Part shown: positions 10,180 through 18,421 of the stretch, in pieces
Numbering within the stretch: position 1 is the first letter of the stretch
How the letters are laid out: each line of letters opens with the position of its first letter
Source of the DNA: Melioribacter roseus
Lineage (GTDB): Bacteria > Bacteroidota > Ignavibacteria > Ignavibacteriales > Melioribacteraceae
Direction of reading: 5' to 3'
Assembly (NCBI GenBank): GCA_020722065.1
Contig: DYLK01000001.1
Coordinates: forward strand, 80,387-144,386
DNA length: 64,000 bases
Program-made: the position numbers and the translations under genes
Notes under the pieces: generated by a model
The model's database searches: none
What the model saw: only the letters and a program-made list of their open reading frames with translations
What the model was told of the DNA's origin: nothing

Positions 10180-10818
10180 TTCGTTCATAATATCGTGATT
10201 AACCTTATTCAAGTCTTGTTGACCATTAATAGTAATCATTTTCAAACAATTATTTTCACGATAAAAATCTAAAATTGGGCTAGTTATTTCTTTATAGATT
10301 TTTAATCTATTTGAAACAACATCAAAAGAATCGTCATCTCTTTGAATTAGTGAATTTTTTGTACCGCATTTTGGGCATGTAGTTCTATCTTTTGAATCGT
10401 CAACGTTTACTATTGAATTACATTCTGCGCATAATCTTCTTTTGGTTAATCGTTCAATAATAACTTCAAAAGGCACTTGAATTTCTAAAAGACAGACGTT
10501 ATCGTAATTCAATTCTTTACAAATCTGATTGAAAATATAAACTTGGTCAATTGTACGCGGATAGCCATCCAAAATAAAACCATTCTGATCTTTTAATTTA
10601 TACAAACGTTCTTTAATAACTTTGCCCATCAAATCATTTGGCACTAACTCACCTTTAGCCATAATTTCTTGAACTTGCAAACCGAGTTCACTTTTTGAAG
10701 AAACTGCCTCTCTAAGAATATCGCCAGTTGAAATATGAGGAATATCTAATTTTTCAGAAAGGATTTTTGCTTGAGTTCCTTTCCCAACTCCAGGAGCTCC
10801 GAATATCACTATTTCCAT
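10159..10818 (-). CDS. adk: Adenylate kinase
   Basis: Adk catalyses ATP + AMP to 2 ADP. The 219-residue long-form enzyme has P-loop GAPGVGKGT (residues 7-15), the AMP-binding region with STGDILR, DGYPRT, and a LID domain with a four-cysteine zinc site (Cys130, Cys133, Cys148, Cys151). Zinc-type LIDs are common in Bacteroidota and Gram-positive bacteria, whereas enterobacterial Adk uses a hydrogen-bond network instead. The gene lies 46 bases downstream of tadA on the same strand and converges on ftsE with a 21-base overlap. Confidence 0.97.
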   Translation of the reverse strand: MEIVIFGAPGVGKGTQAKILSEKLDIPHISTGDILREAVSSKSELGLQVQEIMAKGELVPNDLMGKVIKERLYKLKDQNGFILDGYPRTIDQVYIFNQICKELNYDNVCLLEIQVPFEVIIERLTKRRLCAECNSIVNVDDSKDRTTCPKCGTKNSLIQRDDDSFDVVSNRLKIYKEITSPILDFYRENNCLKMITINGQQDLNKVNHDIMNELVKVCV

Positions 10819-10864
10819 TAATTCTCCAAAATAATATTCAAAAATTAAGTAGAATTAGAATTTA

Positions 10865-11341
10865 TTACAACTTTATTTCAGTTAGCCTATTCTTTTTAAA
10901 AAATTTTTCCATCAATTCGGTACTCTCTTTCTCAAAAATCCCTGAATATGTTTTAATAGAATGGTTGTATTTTCCATCGTTACTAATATTATAGATAGAT
11001 CCGCAAGCTCCAAATTTTGGCTCATTAGCTGAAAAATATAATGTTTTTATTCTTGCTAATTTTAAAGCTCCAACACACATCAAGCATGGCTCGATTGTAA
11101 CGTAAATGTCGCAATCTATCAAGAATTTTGATTGTAGGGAGTTCATCGCTGCAGTAATTGCAATTATTTCGGCATGGGCTGTTGCGTCCTTTAATTTTTC
11201 TGTTTGATTATGACCTTTTCCGATTATTCGATCATTTTTGACAACAACTGCTCCAATTGGTACTTCTCCTTCATCAAAAGCTTGTTCAGCTTCGATTAGA
11301 GCTTGATACATAAATTTATAATTTTGTTCAGAAAATTGCAT
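10865..11341 (-). CDS. tadA: tRNA-specific adenosine deaminase TadA
   Basis: TadA converts A34 to inosine in tRNA-Arg(ACG), allowing one tRNA to read CGU, CGC and CGA. The 158-residue cytidine-deaminase-fold protein carries the zinc and catalytic residues His56 and Glu58 (HAE) and Cys86 and Cys89 (PCLMC). The N-terminal half has the typical GEVPIGAVVV segment. Its start codon lies only 19 bases past the end of a tRNA-Arg gene, and the second tRNA upstream is tRNA-Arg(ACG), its own substrate. A guanine deaminase-like paralogue is the main alternative, but the context favours TadA. Confidence 0.94.
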   Translation of the reverse strand: MQFSEQNYKFMYQALIEAEQAFDEGEVPIGAVVVKNDRIIGKGHNQTEKLKDATAHAEIIAITAAMNSLQSKFLIDCDIYVTIEPCLMCVGALKLARIKTLYFSANEPKFGACGSIYNISNDGKYNHSIKTYSGIFEKESTELMEKFFKKNRLTEIKL

Positions 11342-11360
11342 TAGGGGATTTAATTTGTTG

Positions 11361-11434
11361 TACGCCCGGAAGGATTCGAACCCTCAACCCTTTGATCCGA
11401 AGTCAAATGCTCTGTCCAGTTGAGCTACGGGCGC
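11361..11434 (-). tRNA. tRNA-Arg (anticodon UCG)
   Basis: The reverse complement folds as a complete 74-nt cloverleaf. The acceptor stem is GCGCCCG/CGGGCGT with a G1-U72 wobble, the D-arm carries GGA (A20, an Arg identity base), the anticodon stem TTTGA/TCAAA encloses loop CTTCGGA giving anticodon UCG, and the T-loop is TTCGAAT. Discriminator is A; CCA is not encoded. It would read CGA and CGG. Confidence 0.93.
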
Positions 11435-11458
11435 AAAAAAAACAATGTGAAAAACAAG

Positions 11459-11532
11459 TACACCCGTAGGGATTCGAACCCCAAACCTTCTGATCCGTAG
11501 TCAGATGCTCTATCCAATTAAGCTACGGGTGC
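11459..11532 (-). tRNA. tRNA-Arg (anticodon ACG)
   Basis: The reverse complement is a 74-nt cloverleaf. The acceptor stem is GCACCCG/CGGGTGT, the D-loop GGA, and the anticodon stem TCTGA/TCAGA encloses loop CTACGGA giving anticodon ACG, which becomes ICG after TadA. The T-arm loop is TTCGAAT. Discriminator is A; CCA is not encoded. It is 24 bases upstream of the UCG tRNA and very similar to it. Confidence 0.94.
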
Positions 11533-11555
11533 AAATAATTATAAAAATTAGGATA

Positions 11556-11586
11556 TAAATTTAGGCATTTTTTTTGTTTGTACAAA
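11556..11586 (-). promoter_or_regulatory. Candidate promoter of the tRNA-Arg/tadA unit
   Basis: On the minus strand TTTG (11586-11583), a 19-base spacer and TAAATTTA (11563-11556) match the Bacteroidota pattern TTTG-N19-21-TAnnTTTG except for the final base. Transcription would start near 11550, about 18 bases before the first tRNA. In such AT-rich DNA chance matches are frequent. Confidence 0.4.
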
Positions 11587-11608
11587 TAATTATAAAATAA
11601 TAGATTTA
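11577..11608 (+). promoter_or_regulatory. Candidate promoter of the motor/barrel operon
   Basis: TTTG (11577-11580), a 20-base spacer and TAGATTTA (11601-11608) match the Bacteroidota promoter pattern except for the final base. It interleaves with the divergent tRNA promoter and sits about 25 bases before the first gene of the operon. Confidence 0.35.
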
Positions 11609-11631
11609 GTTCTTAAAAAAACAAATTGAAA

Positions 11632-13194
11632 ATGTTATCTAAAATAAAAACTATTATTTGGTTAAAGCCCCTTTCTTTTTTAACAGCAATTAGTTTGATT
11701 GTTTTCATTGTAAATAGAATAATTGATGCTACTTATTATACTCAAATCCAATTCATTTTCTCAAAATATATTTATCCAAATGATATCAATTTTCTTTTCG
11801 GTGCATTTACAAATATGGGAGAAGTGGTTACTGCTTTGTTGGGAATTGAAATAACAGCTGTTGCGATTATTGTTCAATTGTCTGCTAATAAATATTCTTC
11901 AAAGATTATGGAATTGTTTATTGCTGATAGGGTGAATTTTTATGTGTTTTCTATTTATGTAGTAACTGGTGTAAATACTATGATGCTTGTATTCACTTCA
12001 GGGAACGTATTAATACCTTATTTTAGTATTTTTATTAATAATATTTTCCTAATTTTAAGTTTAATAATAGTAATTCCACATTTTGCTTATGTTTTTAATT
12101 TCTTGCGTCCAGAGAATTTTCTTCAAATTATTGAAGATGATGCTAAAAAAATGTTTAGAAAAATACGAATCGAAAATGAACTCAAATTTATATCTTATAA
12201 AAAGCAATTAGCTTATAACATAGATTTTATTGGTGATGTAGCTCTGAATTCTGTACATAATAGCGATAGAGCAATTGCACTTTTGTGTATTGTAACACTT
12301 AAAAATATTTCTAATAATTACATTTCTCAAAAGAAGTTATTTCCAGAGAATTGGCATAAATTAAGCGGCGATGAAAATGTTGACCCGGATTTCGCTAATT
12401 ATTCTTCATTTGTGTTGAAAAAAATTGAAGAAAACAAAGTCCTTTTTGAAAGAAAGGTATTAAGATTATTTGAAATTGTGTTTAATCTGACTAAAACAAA
12501 TCAAAGAGATATTTCTTCAGGAATTTTAATGAATACTCGAAAAATTTTTGAACAAGCAGTTAATTCTGATGATTATGGTGTACAATGGACAGTAATTAAG
12601 TATTTCAATTCATATTTACGAATTTCAATTTCATCTAAAGACCCACGTTCGGCATTTAATACAATGGAACATTATAGAATAATTGGTGAAATTGTTATGG
12701 AAAAAAATAATAATATGTTGTTTTCAATTTTTAAGAATTTCAAATATTATGGGCAGGAAGCTAATAAAAATAATATTTTGTTCATATTGGAAACTGCTGC
12801 TTATGATTTATATTTGCTTATAAAATTATTACACGAAAAGAAAATCCAAAATTTTGATGAATTTCTTGAACTTTATTTAACACTTGATGAACCAATTGAT
12901 TTTGTGGAAAAATCAAAATTTGATAAAAGAGAAATGAGTTTATTAGGAGTAAGAATTGCTCAAGTTAAATTAGCTGCATATTTTATAATAAAAAACGAAA
13001 AGCAACTTGCACAAAGAATATACGAAGATATGAAAAACGAACCAAAAGATAGAATTGAAAAAATTAAAAAGTTGATTTCGGACACAACAGAAGAAGAATT
13101 TTGGGAAATCACACCAAGAGGAATAAATTTTTATTATCTTAACGATATTGAAAAGCAAGCATTAAAAGAATTTTTTATATTATTTACATATTAA
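11632..13194 (+). CDS. Multi-span membrane protein, DUF2254-like
   Basis: This 520-residue protein has about four or five hydrophobic helices in its first 160 residues. A long helical, charged and probably cytoplasmic region follows, without a motif I recognise. The membrane part (ALLGIEITAVAIIVQLSANKYS followed by an aromatic-rich helix) resembles DUF2254 membrane proteins, whose function is unknown. I chose the ATG at 11632; a TTG two codons upstream (11626) is possible. It ends only 25 bases before the GldL-like gene and is the first gene of that run, so it may belong to the same machinery, perhaps as an accessory membrane component. That role is inference. Confidence 0.6.
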   Translation: MLSKIKTIIWLKPLSFLTAISLIVFIVNRIIDATYYTQIQFIFSKYIYPNDINFLFGAFTNMGEVVTALLGIEITAVAIIVQLSANKYSSKIMELFIADRVNFYVFSIYVVTGVNTMMLVFTSGNVLIPYFSIFINNIFLILSLIIVIPHFAYVFNFLRPENFLQIIEDDAKKMFRKIRIENELKFISYKKQLAYNIDFIGDVALNSVHNSDRAIALLCIVTLKNISNNYISQKKLFPENWHKLSGDENVDPDFANYSSFVLKKIEENKVLFERKVLRLFEIVFNLTKTNQRDISSGILMNTRKIFEQAVNSDDYGVQWTVIKYFNSYLRISISSKDPRSAFNTMEHYRIIGEIVMEKNNNMLFSIFKNFKYYGQEANKNNILFILETAAYDLYLLIKLLHEKKIQNFDEFLELYLTLDEPIDFVEKSKFDKREMSLLGVRIAQVKLAAYFIIKNEKQLAQRIYEDMKNEPKDRIEKIKKLISDTTEEEFWEITPRGINFYYLNDIEKQALKEFFILFTY

Positions 13195-13219
13195 AATCTA
13201 AAAATTATATGGAGAAAAA

Positions 13220-13741
13220 ATGAAACACAAAAAAGCAAATGAACCTCAAACCGCATTTGGTAGATTTATGGTTTATACTTTTATACCAAATTATGCGAAT
13301 AACGTAAATGGTATTGTTTATTTTGGAGCAGCATTCTTAATCATCATTGTTGGATTAAGAGGATTAGGCAGGGAAGCAGGAACTATTTCGGCTATTCCTA
13401 AATTTTTATTGAACGATGTAGGCTCTATTAATCCAAATTGGGTAATTGCAGCTATTTTGTTGGAATTTTTCTTATTAACATTGTTGGCTACTGTAACATT
13501 TTTTACACCTGAAGAAAATCATCACCAAGAAAAAGCAGTTGAAGATGAAATAAAAGTACCACAACGTCCCAAAGTTGATATGGAAAGAGAATTAAATGAT
13601 TTACGAGATTTAGTTGAAAAAGAAGTGAAAATGGTTAATGAATATCTTGATAAGTATGAAGCGATTGCCGAAAAACTTAACAAAATGCAAATGAAAAGTG
13701 TAAAAGCTATTCAAGAAATGAAAGACGCAATTAAATCATAA
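13220..13741 (+). CDS. GldL-like motor protein (two-helix inner-membrane stator candidate)
   Basis: The protein has 173 residues with two membrane helices near the N-terminus (about 31-50 and 73-96) and then a soluble, highly charged, probable coiled-coil tail (about 115-170). This is the layout of GldL/PorL, which with GldM forms the proton-driven 5:2 motor of T9SS and gliding. GldL carries one functional glutamate in its second helix; here Glu82 sits in the second helix (ILLEFFLLTLLATVTFF), followed by TPEE where GldL has a similar FEP-type turn. It is shorter than F. johnsoniae GldL (about 215 residues). The start has a GGAG ribosome site. It lies 33 bases before the GldM-like gene. The family call rests on topology, the glutamate and context, not on an alignment score. 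Confidence 0.6.
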   Translation: MKHKKANEPQTAFGRFMVYTFIPNYANNVNGIVYFGAAFLIIIVGLRGLGREAGTISAIPKFLLNDVGSINPNWVIAAILLEFFLLTLLATVTFFTPEENHHQEKAVEDEIKVPQRPKVDMERELNDLRDLVEKEVKMVNEYLDKYEAIAEKLNKMQMKSVKAIQEMKDAIKS

Positions 13742-13774
13742 TTTATTCACAAACAAAATAAGAGGAAAAATTCC

Positions 13775-14380
13775 ATGAAAAAGAACATGGTTTATTTCAT
13801 TTTATACATAGTTCTTATCTCAGAATTGTTGATGGTAATTGTTGAAAGAGATGAATTAATTGCCAAAGAAGAAGAAGTTAGAAATAAAATGCTTGCAACA
13901 ATAGCTGAACAATATAAAGAACCATTGTTATTAAATGTACCAGAAAAAACTTCAGATTATTCAATTAAAAAAGATTCACCAAAAATTGTAGTTATGAATC
14001 CTATTGGATTGGTTTCAGAAAATGAAAAAAGCAAAGTACAATATGTAGTTAAAATATCTCCAAAGTCGAAATCACGTCCCTCAGATTTCCCTTCAAATGG
14101 ATTATCAAACACGTCAAAAAACGATAAATATTTCGTGAAAGTAAATCCAGATGGAAGTGCTGAATTCAATGGGAAATTTACTTCTCCAGGTGAATATACT
14201 TTTTCCGCTCAATTTTTTGTAGAACGTGAATTACCAGACTATCTTCCAGAATATTTATTAAATGATTTAATGAAAATGGTTGGAGAAAATCTGAATGGAA
14301 AAAGCAAAGTTGTTGAGTTTACTGTAAATGCCAAAAATATTGGCGGTTTGGAGAAAAAAGAAGTACAAATTTCATGGTAA
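13775..14380 (+). CDS. GldM-like single-span periplasmic protein
   Basis: The protein has 201 residues. A short cytoplasmic N-terminus precedes one hydrophobic helix (about 5-24) that contains a buried Glu17. A charged helical linker (24-45) and then a beta-rich periplasmic domain follow. GldM/PorM has the same arrangement, with its N-terminal helix inserted in the GldL ring, but is about 510 residues and has four periplasmic domains. Here only one or two such domains fit, and the next gene encodes another periplasmic beta protein, so the GldM role may be divided between two genes. A GAGG ribosome site precedes the ATG. There is no lipobox or cleavable signal, so it is probably anchored by the helix. 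Confidence 0.5.
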   Translation: MKKNMVYFILYIVLISELLMVIVERDELIAKEEEVRNKMLATIAEQYKEPLLLNVPEKTSDYSIKKDSPKIVVMNPIGLVSENEKSKVQYVVKISPKSKSRPSDFPSNGLSNTSKNDKYFVKVNPDGSAEFNGKFTSPGEYTFSAQFFVERELPDYLPEYLLNDLMKMVGENLNGKSKVVEFTVNAKNIGGLEKKEVQISW

Positions 14381-14390
14381 AGGTAAAAAA

Positions 14391-15473
14391 ATGATTAGAA
14401 ATATTTTATACGTTTTAATTCTACTTTTTAGTTTTATTCAAGCTCAAGAATCAATTACTATTCTTGATACAATAGATGTTGTTACATCTCAAGCATTTAA
14501 AGTGCCGGCGGAAAAAAATATTGTTTTTGCCAATTTATTGAAATTTGAAGGTAAAGCAGTACTACTTGATAGAAATTTAAATCAAATTCACGAAGCAAAT
14601 GAATATTTCCGAAGTCCAGACGAAAAAACTATGGATAAAGAAGTTAAAACAGGCAGAGGAGCAAATGTACAATTTCATGTAAAGGATAAAATTGATGAAG
14701 TTGGTGAATACCTTATGAGAATAGATGTACGCTTGATGGGCGAAAATCGTCAGATTCAACAACACTCAGCGTATTATTTAATTCGAGTGAGTAACCCACA
14801 TATTGCATCAATTGTAGATCTTAAACCCGAATATTTCTACTCTGAAACGAAAACTTTTAGCTTTGCAACACAAGAATATTCTAATGTAAATTTATATTAT
14901 TGGGATGTTGAAGACCAAAGTGGTAATAAATTGCTTTCTGGAAAGGGTCCAGTAGTAACGCTTGATACATTATTTTCCAATCTAAGTTTAATTGATTCCA
15001 AATTGAAAATTAAAGGTTATTATGCAGATAAAGTTTTTGAATATTTAGAAAATGGAAATACAACACCAAAAAAATCAGAGTGGGAAATATTTATAAAAAA
15101 ACCAACTCTAAACGAATTTACTGATTGGAAAAATGAAGAAAAAAATAATGACCCAAAAGCATATTTTATAAGTGTTTATAGCCATCAAGCAATGAAAATC
15201 CTTTATACATATACAGGAAAAACAGAAAGTGGCTTTGTGGTCGTAAAACCAGATATTCGCTCACTTAGTTTAGTCTCGGAACCAGAAAATCTTATAAAAT
15301 CTTATAAATCTTCTAAAAGTGGAAGTTGGGTATTTATAACATTCGAACTAAATCAAGAATATTTAGATTCACTTGAAGAATATGCAGAGATTGCAGCAAA
15401 ATTAAAAGTGAAATTTAAGACACAATTTAACGAAACAATACAATATGATTATTCTGCAACTTTATATAAGTAA
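14391..15473 (+). CDS. Exported periplasmic beta-rich protein of the motor operon
   Basis: The protein has 360 residues with a cleavable signal peptide (cleavage after FIQAQ, about residue 18) and no further membrane segment. The mature part is rich in alternating hydrophobic residues typical of Ig-like or GldM-type beta domains, with roughly three segments (about 25-140, 140-240, 240-360). No enzyme motif is visible and I do not recognise a family. I chose the ATG at 14391 because it gives an intact signal peptide. It starts 10 bases after the GldM-like gene. It might extend the periplasmic part of the motor towards the barrels encoded next. Confidence 0.7.
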   Translation: MIRNILYVLILLFSFIQAQESITILDTIDVVTSQAFKVPAEKNIVFANLLKFEGKAVLLDRNLNQIHEANEYFRSPDEKTMDKEVKTGRGANVQFHVKDKIDEVGEYLMRIDVRLMGENRQIQQHSAYYLIRVSNPHIASIVDLKPEYFYSETKTFSFATQEYSNVNLYYWDVEDQSGNKLLSGKGPVVTLDTLFSNLSLIDSKLKIKGYYADKVFEYLENGNTTPKKSEWEIFIKKPTLNEFTDWKNEEKNNDPKAYFISVYSHQAMKILYTYTGKTESGFVVVKPDIRSLSLVSEPENLIKSYKSSKSGSWVFITFELNQEYLDSLEEYAEIAAKLKVKFKTQFNETIQYDYSATLYK

Positions 15474-15477
15474 AACT

Positions 15478-17025
15478 ATGAAAAAGTATATACTACTAAT
15501 ATTAATTCTACTAAATCTACCGATATTTGCACAAAAAACAGATGATTTAATAGATATGATAAACATCAAACTTGAGAAGGATAAAAAATATCTGAATATA
15601 CATTCAATTCCTATGTATTTGGATAAAAACAAAAATGCTGAGATTCTAACTTTGCCACGAACTGATGGGAAAATCCCTTTTGAATTTAAGTTGAGTGATA
15701 ACTTTACTTATCGCCTAGTTTTTATTAAAACGGGAATTGAACTTGATTCATTAATTTTACTTTATATTAATGAAATTAAAGACAACTCAAGTTCAGCTGG
15801 GGATGAATTTATGACCAGTGCTGTTGTAAATGACGATACTAATATGGTTGTAACATTTAAGGATCTTTTTTATCTTAAAAAAGAAAATAAAGCTAAATAT
15901 CAGCAACTTTATAGTTATTTAACTAATTATCTTCTCCAAAATGATGAAGAAAGCATAACAGGACTTTTACAAATAAAACCAGATGAAAAACTAAACCGTA
16001 GCTTTGGTTTTTCTTCTCGAGATAATCGGGATTTTCTTCGTTACATGATTGCAAATACTTCATCACATTGGTATCCAAGAAAAGTAGAAGAAATTACAAC
16101 TAGTGGAAGAACTAAAAAAGTTGAAAAACTCCCATTTCAAGTTGATGCAACTTTATACTCATTAAGTTTTGCACATAATATTATGGGATTTGGAGCTAAA
16201 AACGATAGAGGCGGAGCAAGTCTTGAATTAGATGTTTATGAACCTTTATTGAACCTTTTACCAATCGAAGCAATGACTTTTAATGCTGGCTTTAGAGCTG
16301 TATTTCTTTTAGAAAAAGCCGAAACAAGAGAAGAAAGTTCATATATTGACGCAAAATTTCAGGTTCGAGCAAATATGGCAAGAAGTTCTTTCATGGATGG
16401 AGACTATATTTTTAAGAATAATCCATTCGCTTTTGTTGATCAGGGTCGATTAAATATGAACACTGGTTTGCTTGGTGATATTGAAGTTACAAGACCATTT
16501 ACACTACCAAATCTAAGAATATATTTCACAGTTATGGGCGATGATTTTAGCGATGCAAATATATATCTAACTGGAAACCCATCAATAAATAATGGTGGAC
16601 TTTACGCTTATTATTCGATTTCACAGTTTTTCACTACAATGTCTTTTTATTGGAACATTGATGAATCTGTAGAACATTCATTTAGATTTGATTTAGGTAC
16701 TGGCTATTACGACATTTGGTTAGCAAATTACAATGGTTGGGCAAATTTCAGAAATAGCAAGTTGATAAAAGATGGTTTTCAGCCTTTATTAACAATTGGT
16801 TATACTTTTGCTCCAGATGAAAATCCTTTTACAAATCTAAAATTGAAATATTTTGATAGCAGAATTACTATTGATAGTTGGTTACGGGTTTTCAAAACAA
16901 AAGATATGGTTCACGAATTTAGATTTTACGTTAATTATATTACACCTCCAATTGCTCGAAATATTTACGATTGGGAAACTCAAGGTGGTTTATCACTTAA
17001 TTTAGGTTACAGATATGGCTTATAA
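15478..17025 (+). CDS. Outer-membrane beta-barrel protein A1 (paralogue of A2)
   Basis: The protein has 515 residues with a signal peptide (LPIFAQ, cleavage near residue 20). A mixed N-terminal domain (about 20-200) and a C-terminal half of amphipathic strands rich in Tyr, Phe and Gly follow, ending in LNLGYRYGL; this is the pattern of an outer-membrane beta-barrel. It is clearly related to the protein at 18422. Shared points are the YLN.. segment near residue 40, DEFM/DEMF, FKD, the FYWN motif and a common ending. The start at 15478 was chosen over an in-frame ATG at 15445 because it begins the signal peptide. It is 4 bases after the preceding gene and overlaps B1 by 11 bases. The function is unknown. 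Confidence 0.75.
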   Translation: MKKYILLILILLNLPIFAQKTDDLIDMINIKLEKDKKYLNIHSIPMYLDKNKNAEILTLPRTDGKIPFEFKLSDNFTYRLVFIKTGIELDSLILLYINEIKDNSSSAGDEFMTSAVVNDDTNMVVTFKDLFYLKKENKAKYQQLYSYLTNYLLQNDEESITGLLQIKPDEKLNRSFGFSSRDNRDFLRYMIANTSSHWYPRKVEEITTSGRTKKVEKLPFQVDATLYSLSFAHNIMGFGAKNDRGGASLELDVYEPLLNLLPIEAMTFNAGFRAVFLLEKAETREESSYIDAKFQVRANMARSSFMDGDYIFKNNPFAFVDQGRLNMNTGLLGDIEVTRPFTLPNLRIYFTVMGDDFSDANIYLTGNPSINNGGLYAYYSISQFFTTMSFYWNIDESVEHSFRFDLGTGYYDIWLANYNGWANFRNSKLIKDGFQPLLTIGYTFAPDENPFTNLKLKYFDSRITIDSWLRVFKTKDMVHEFRFYVNYITPPIARNIYDWETQGGLSLNLGYRYGL

Positions 17026-18406
17026 TAAATTAAAATTCTCGTTTTTAATATATTTATTTCTTTTCACTTCAATATTTGCTCAAAGTAGTACAGATTCCAC
17101 TGATGCAAAAGATTTGCAAGTTATTTTCTCAAATTTGGAATATAACACTATTGCTTATAATGATTTGAAGGTCAAGTGGGTTGTTAGTGATCCAGATTTA
17201 GTTAGAGATGTTTTCAACAGATTTGTGGTAAATGATGCTTTACGATTAAATGGGAATAGAATCACAAAGCAAATACTTCAGAAAAAAGCGGAAGAAATCT
17301 TTGAAGGAAACGTTGTACTCGATTTAAGAAAACGTTATTATGATGATGAAATAGAATTCTTTGCATTTATTACAGAAGAAGAATTGAATAATAAGGACCC
17401 AAAGTATCTTTTTGACCCAGTTGTAGATGCCTATTATTTAAGAGAAATTATTAATGGTAAACTATATTCACTTTTGCAGAATAAAGAGTATTATTTTCAA
17501 GATATTACAAAGAAAAGTTATGATGTAAAACCTGGATATTATTTTGATATAAATCTCAATCTCACAAATCCTGAACTAATGTTTTGGGCAACAACTTCAG
17601 ACTATCGAAATAAATACTTACTTTCACTAATAGGTGAATGGGGAAACAACGATATTTATCTTCCAGGTTGGTATAATTCAGATTATTTTGGAGCTGTCCA
17701 ACTTAAATATTATGATTTTCTAAAAAGCGATCCCAATGATCACACTTACAAAGTTGCAATTGGTACAGGATTCAAATCTGGAACTCCGTACATTTCTGTT
17801 TTACCAGAATCTCCGTTAGTAAAATCTTCTGAAAACTTGTTCTTTAACATAAATGGAGATGTTTTCAAAAATATTCATCCATCTCTATCAGGCTACTATC
17901 TTGATTTTACAGGAGCTTTAGCTTTTCGTGATTATGAAATGAAAGATTTCAATTTTGATGATACTACAAATTTCTATTCCATTCCAGACTTTTTTTCAGT
18001 TTCAGTAACTAAAAGAAAAATTTTCAACATCTTTGATTTTGGAAATTTGCTTGCCGGAGGAGGAATTTCTACACACTCCGAAAAGTATTATAGATTTATT
18101 CCAGGTGCAAATTCATTAATAGATATCTACAACAAGGATTTTTTCGATACTTTTAATCATACTATTTTCGCAAAAGTTGGAGTTGAAAAATACGGGGGTC
18201 TAGTTCAGCATCATATAATTTTCAATTTAGGTTATGGTTTAAACCAAGAATACTTTGCTTTTGGAATCGATATGAAAATGATGTTGAGTGATTTAATTGG
18301 ACTCTCTGTAAAATATAATTCAATTTCAGGTTATAACGAATCACGTTATCCTTACAGAACAGATACTCAAATTATTTTTTCACCAATTCTAAGAATAAAC
18401 TATTAA
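17015..18406 (+). CDS. Outer-membrane beta-barrel protein B1 (paralogue of B2)
   Basis: The protein has 463 residues with a signal peptide ending SIFAQ. The N-terminal domain (about 25-170) is helical and shares with B2 the pattern NLEYNT.A.NDLK..W..DP.L.RD.FNR and the segment LRKRY(Y/F)D. It is followed by a beta-barrel-like region with PELMF and a C-terminal SPILRINY ending in an aromatic residue, the usual outer-membrane assembly signal. The start lies inside A1 (11-base overlap), so A and B are translationally coupled and probably form a complex. I do not recognise a named family; it does not look like PorP/SprF. Confidence 0.75.
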   Translation: MAYNKLKFSFLIYLFLFTSIFAQSSTDSTDAKDLQVIFSNLEYNTIAYNDLKVKWVVSDPDLVRDVFNRFVVNDALRLNGNRITKQILQKKAEEIFEGNVVLDLRKRYYDDEIEFFAFITEEELNNKDPKYLFDPVVDAYYLREIINGKLYSLLQNKEYYFQDITKKSYDVKPGYYFDINLNLTNPELMFWATTSDYRNKYLLSLIGEWGNNDIYLPGWYNSDYFGAVQLKYYDFLKSDPNDHTYKVAIGTGFKSGTPYISVLPESPLVKSSENLFFNINGDVFKNIHPSLSGYYLDFTGALAFRDYEMKDFNFDDTTNFYSIPDFFSVSVTKRKIFNIFDFGNLLAGGGISTHSEKYYRFIPGANSLIDIYNKDFFDTFNHTIFAKVGVEKYGGLVQHHIIFNLGYGLNQEYFAFGIDMKMMLSDLIGLSVKYNSISGYNESRYPYRTDTQIIFSPILRINY

Positions 18407-18421
18407 TTTTGTTAAAATACT

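Noticed and set aside
13775-15473. One canonical gldM gene interrupted by a frameshift
   Set aside because: The third gene has its own ribosome spacing and a complete signal peptide, so two separate proteins are more likely than a broken one.
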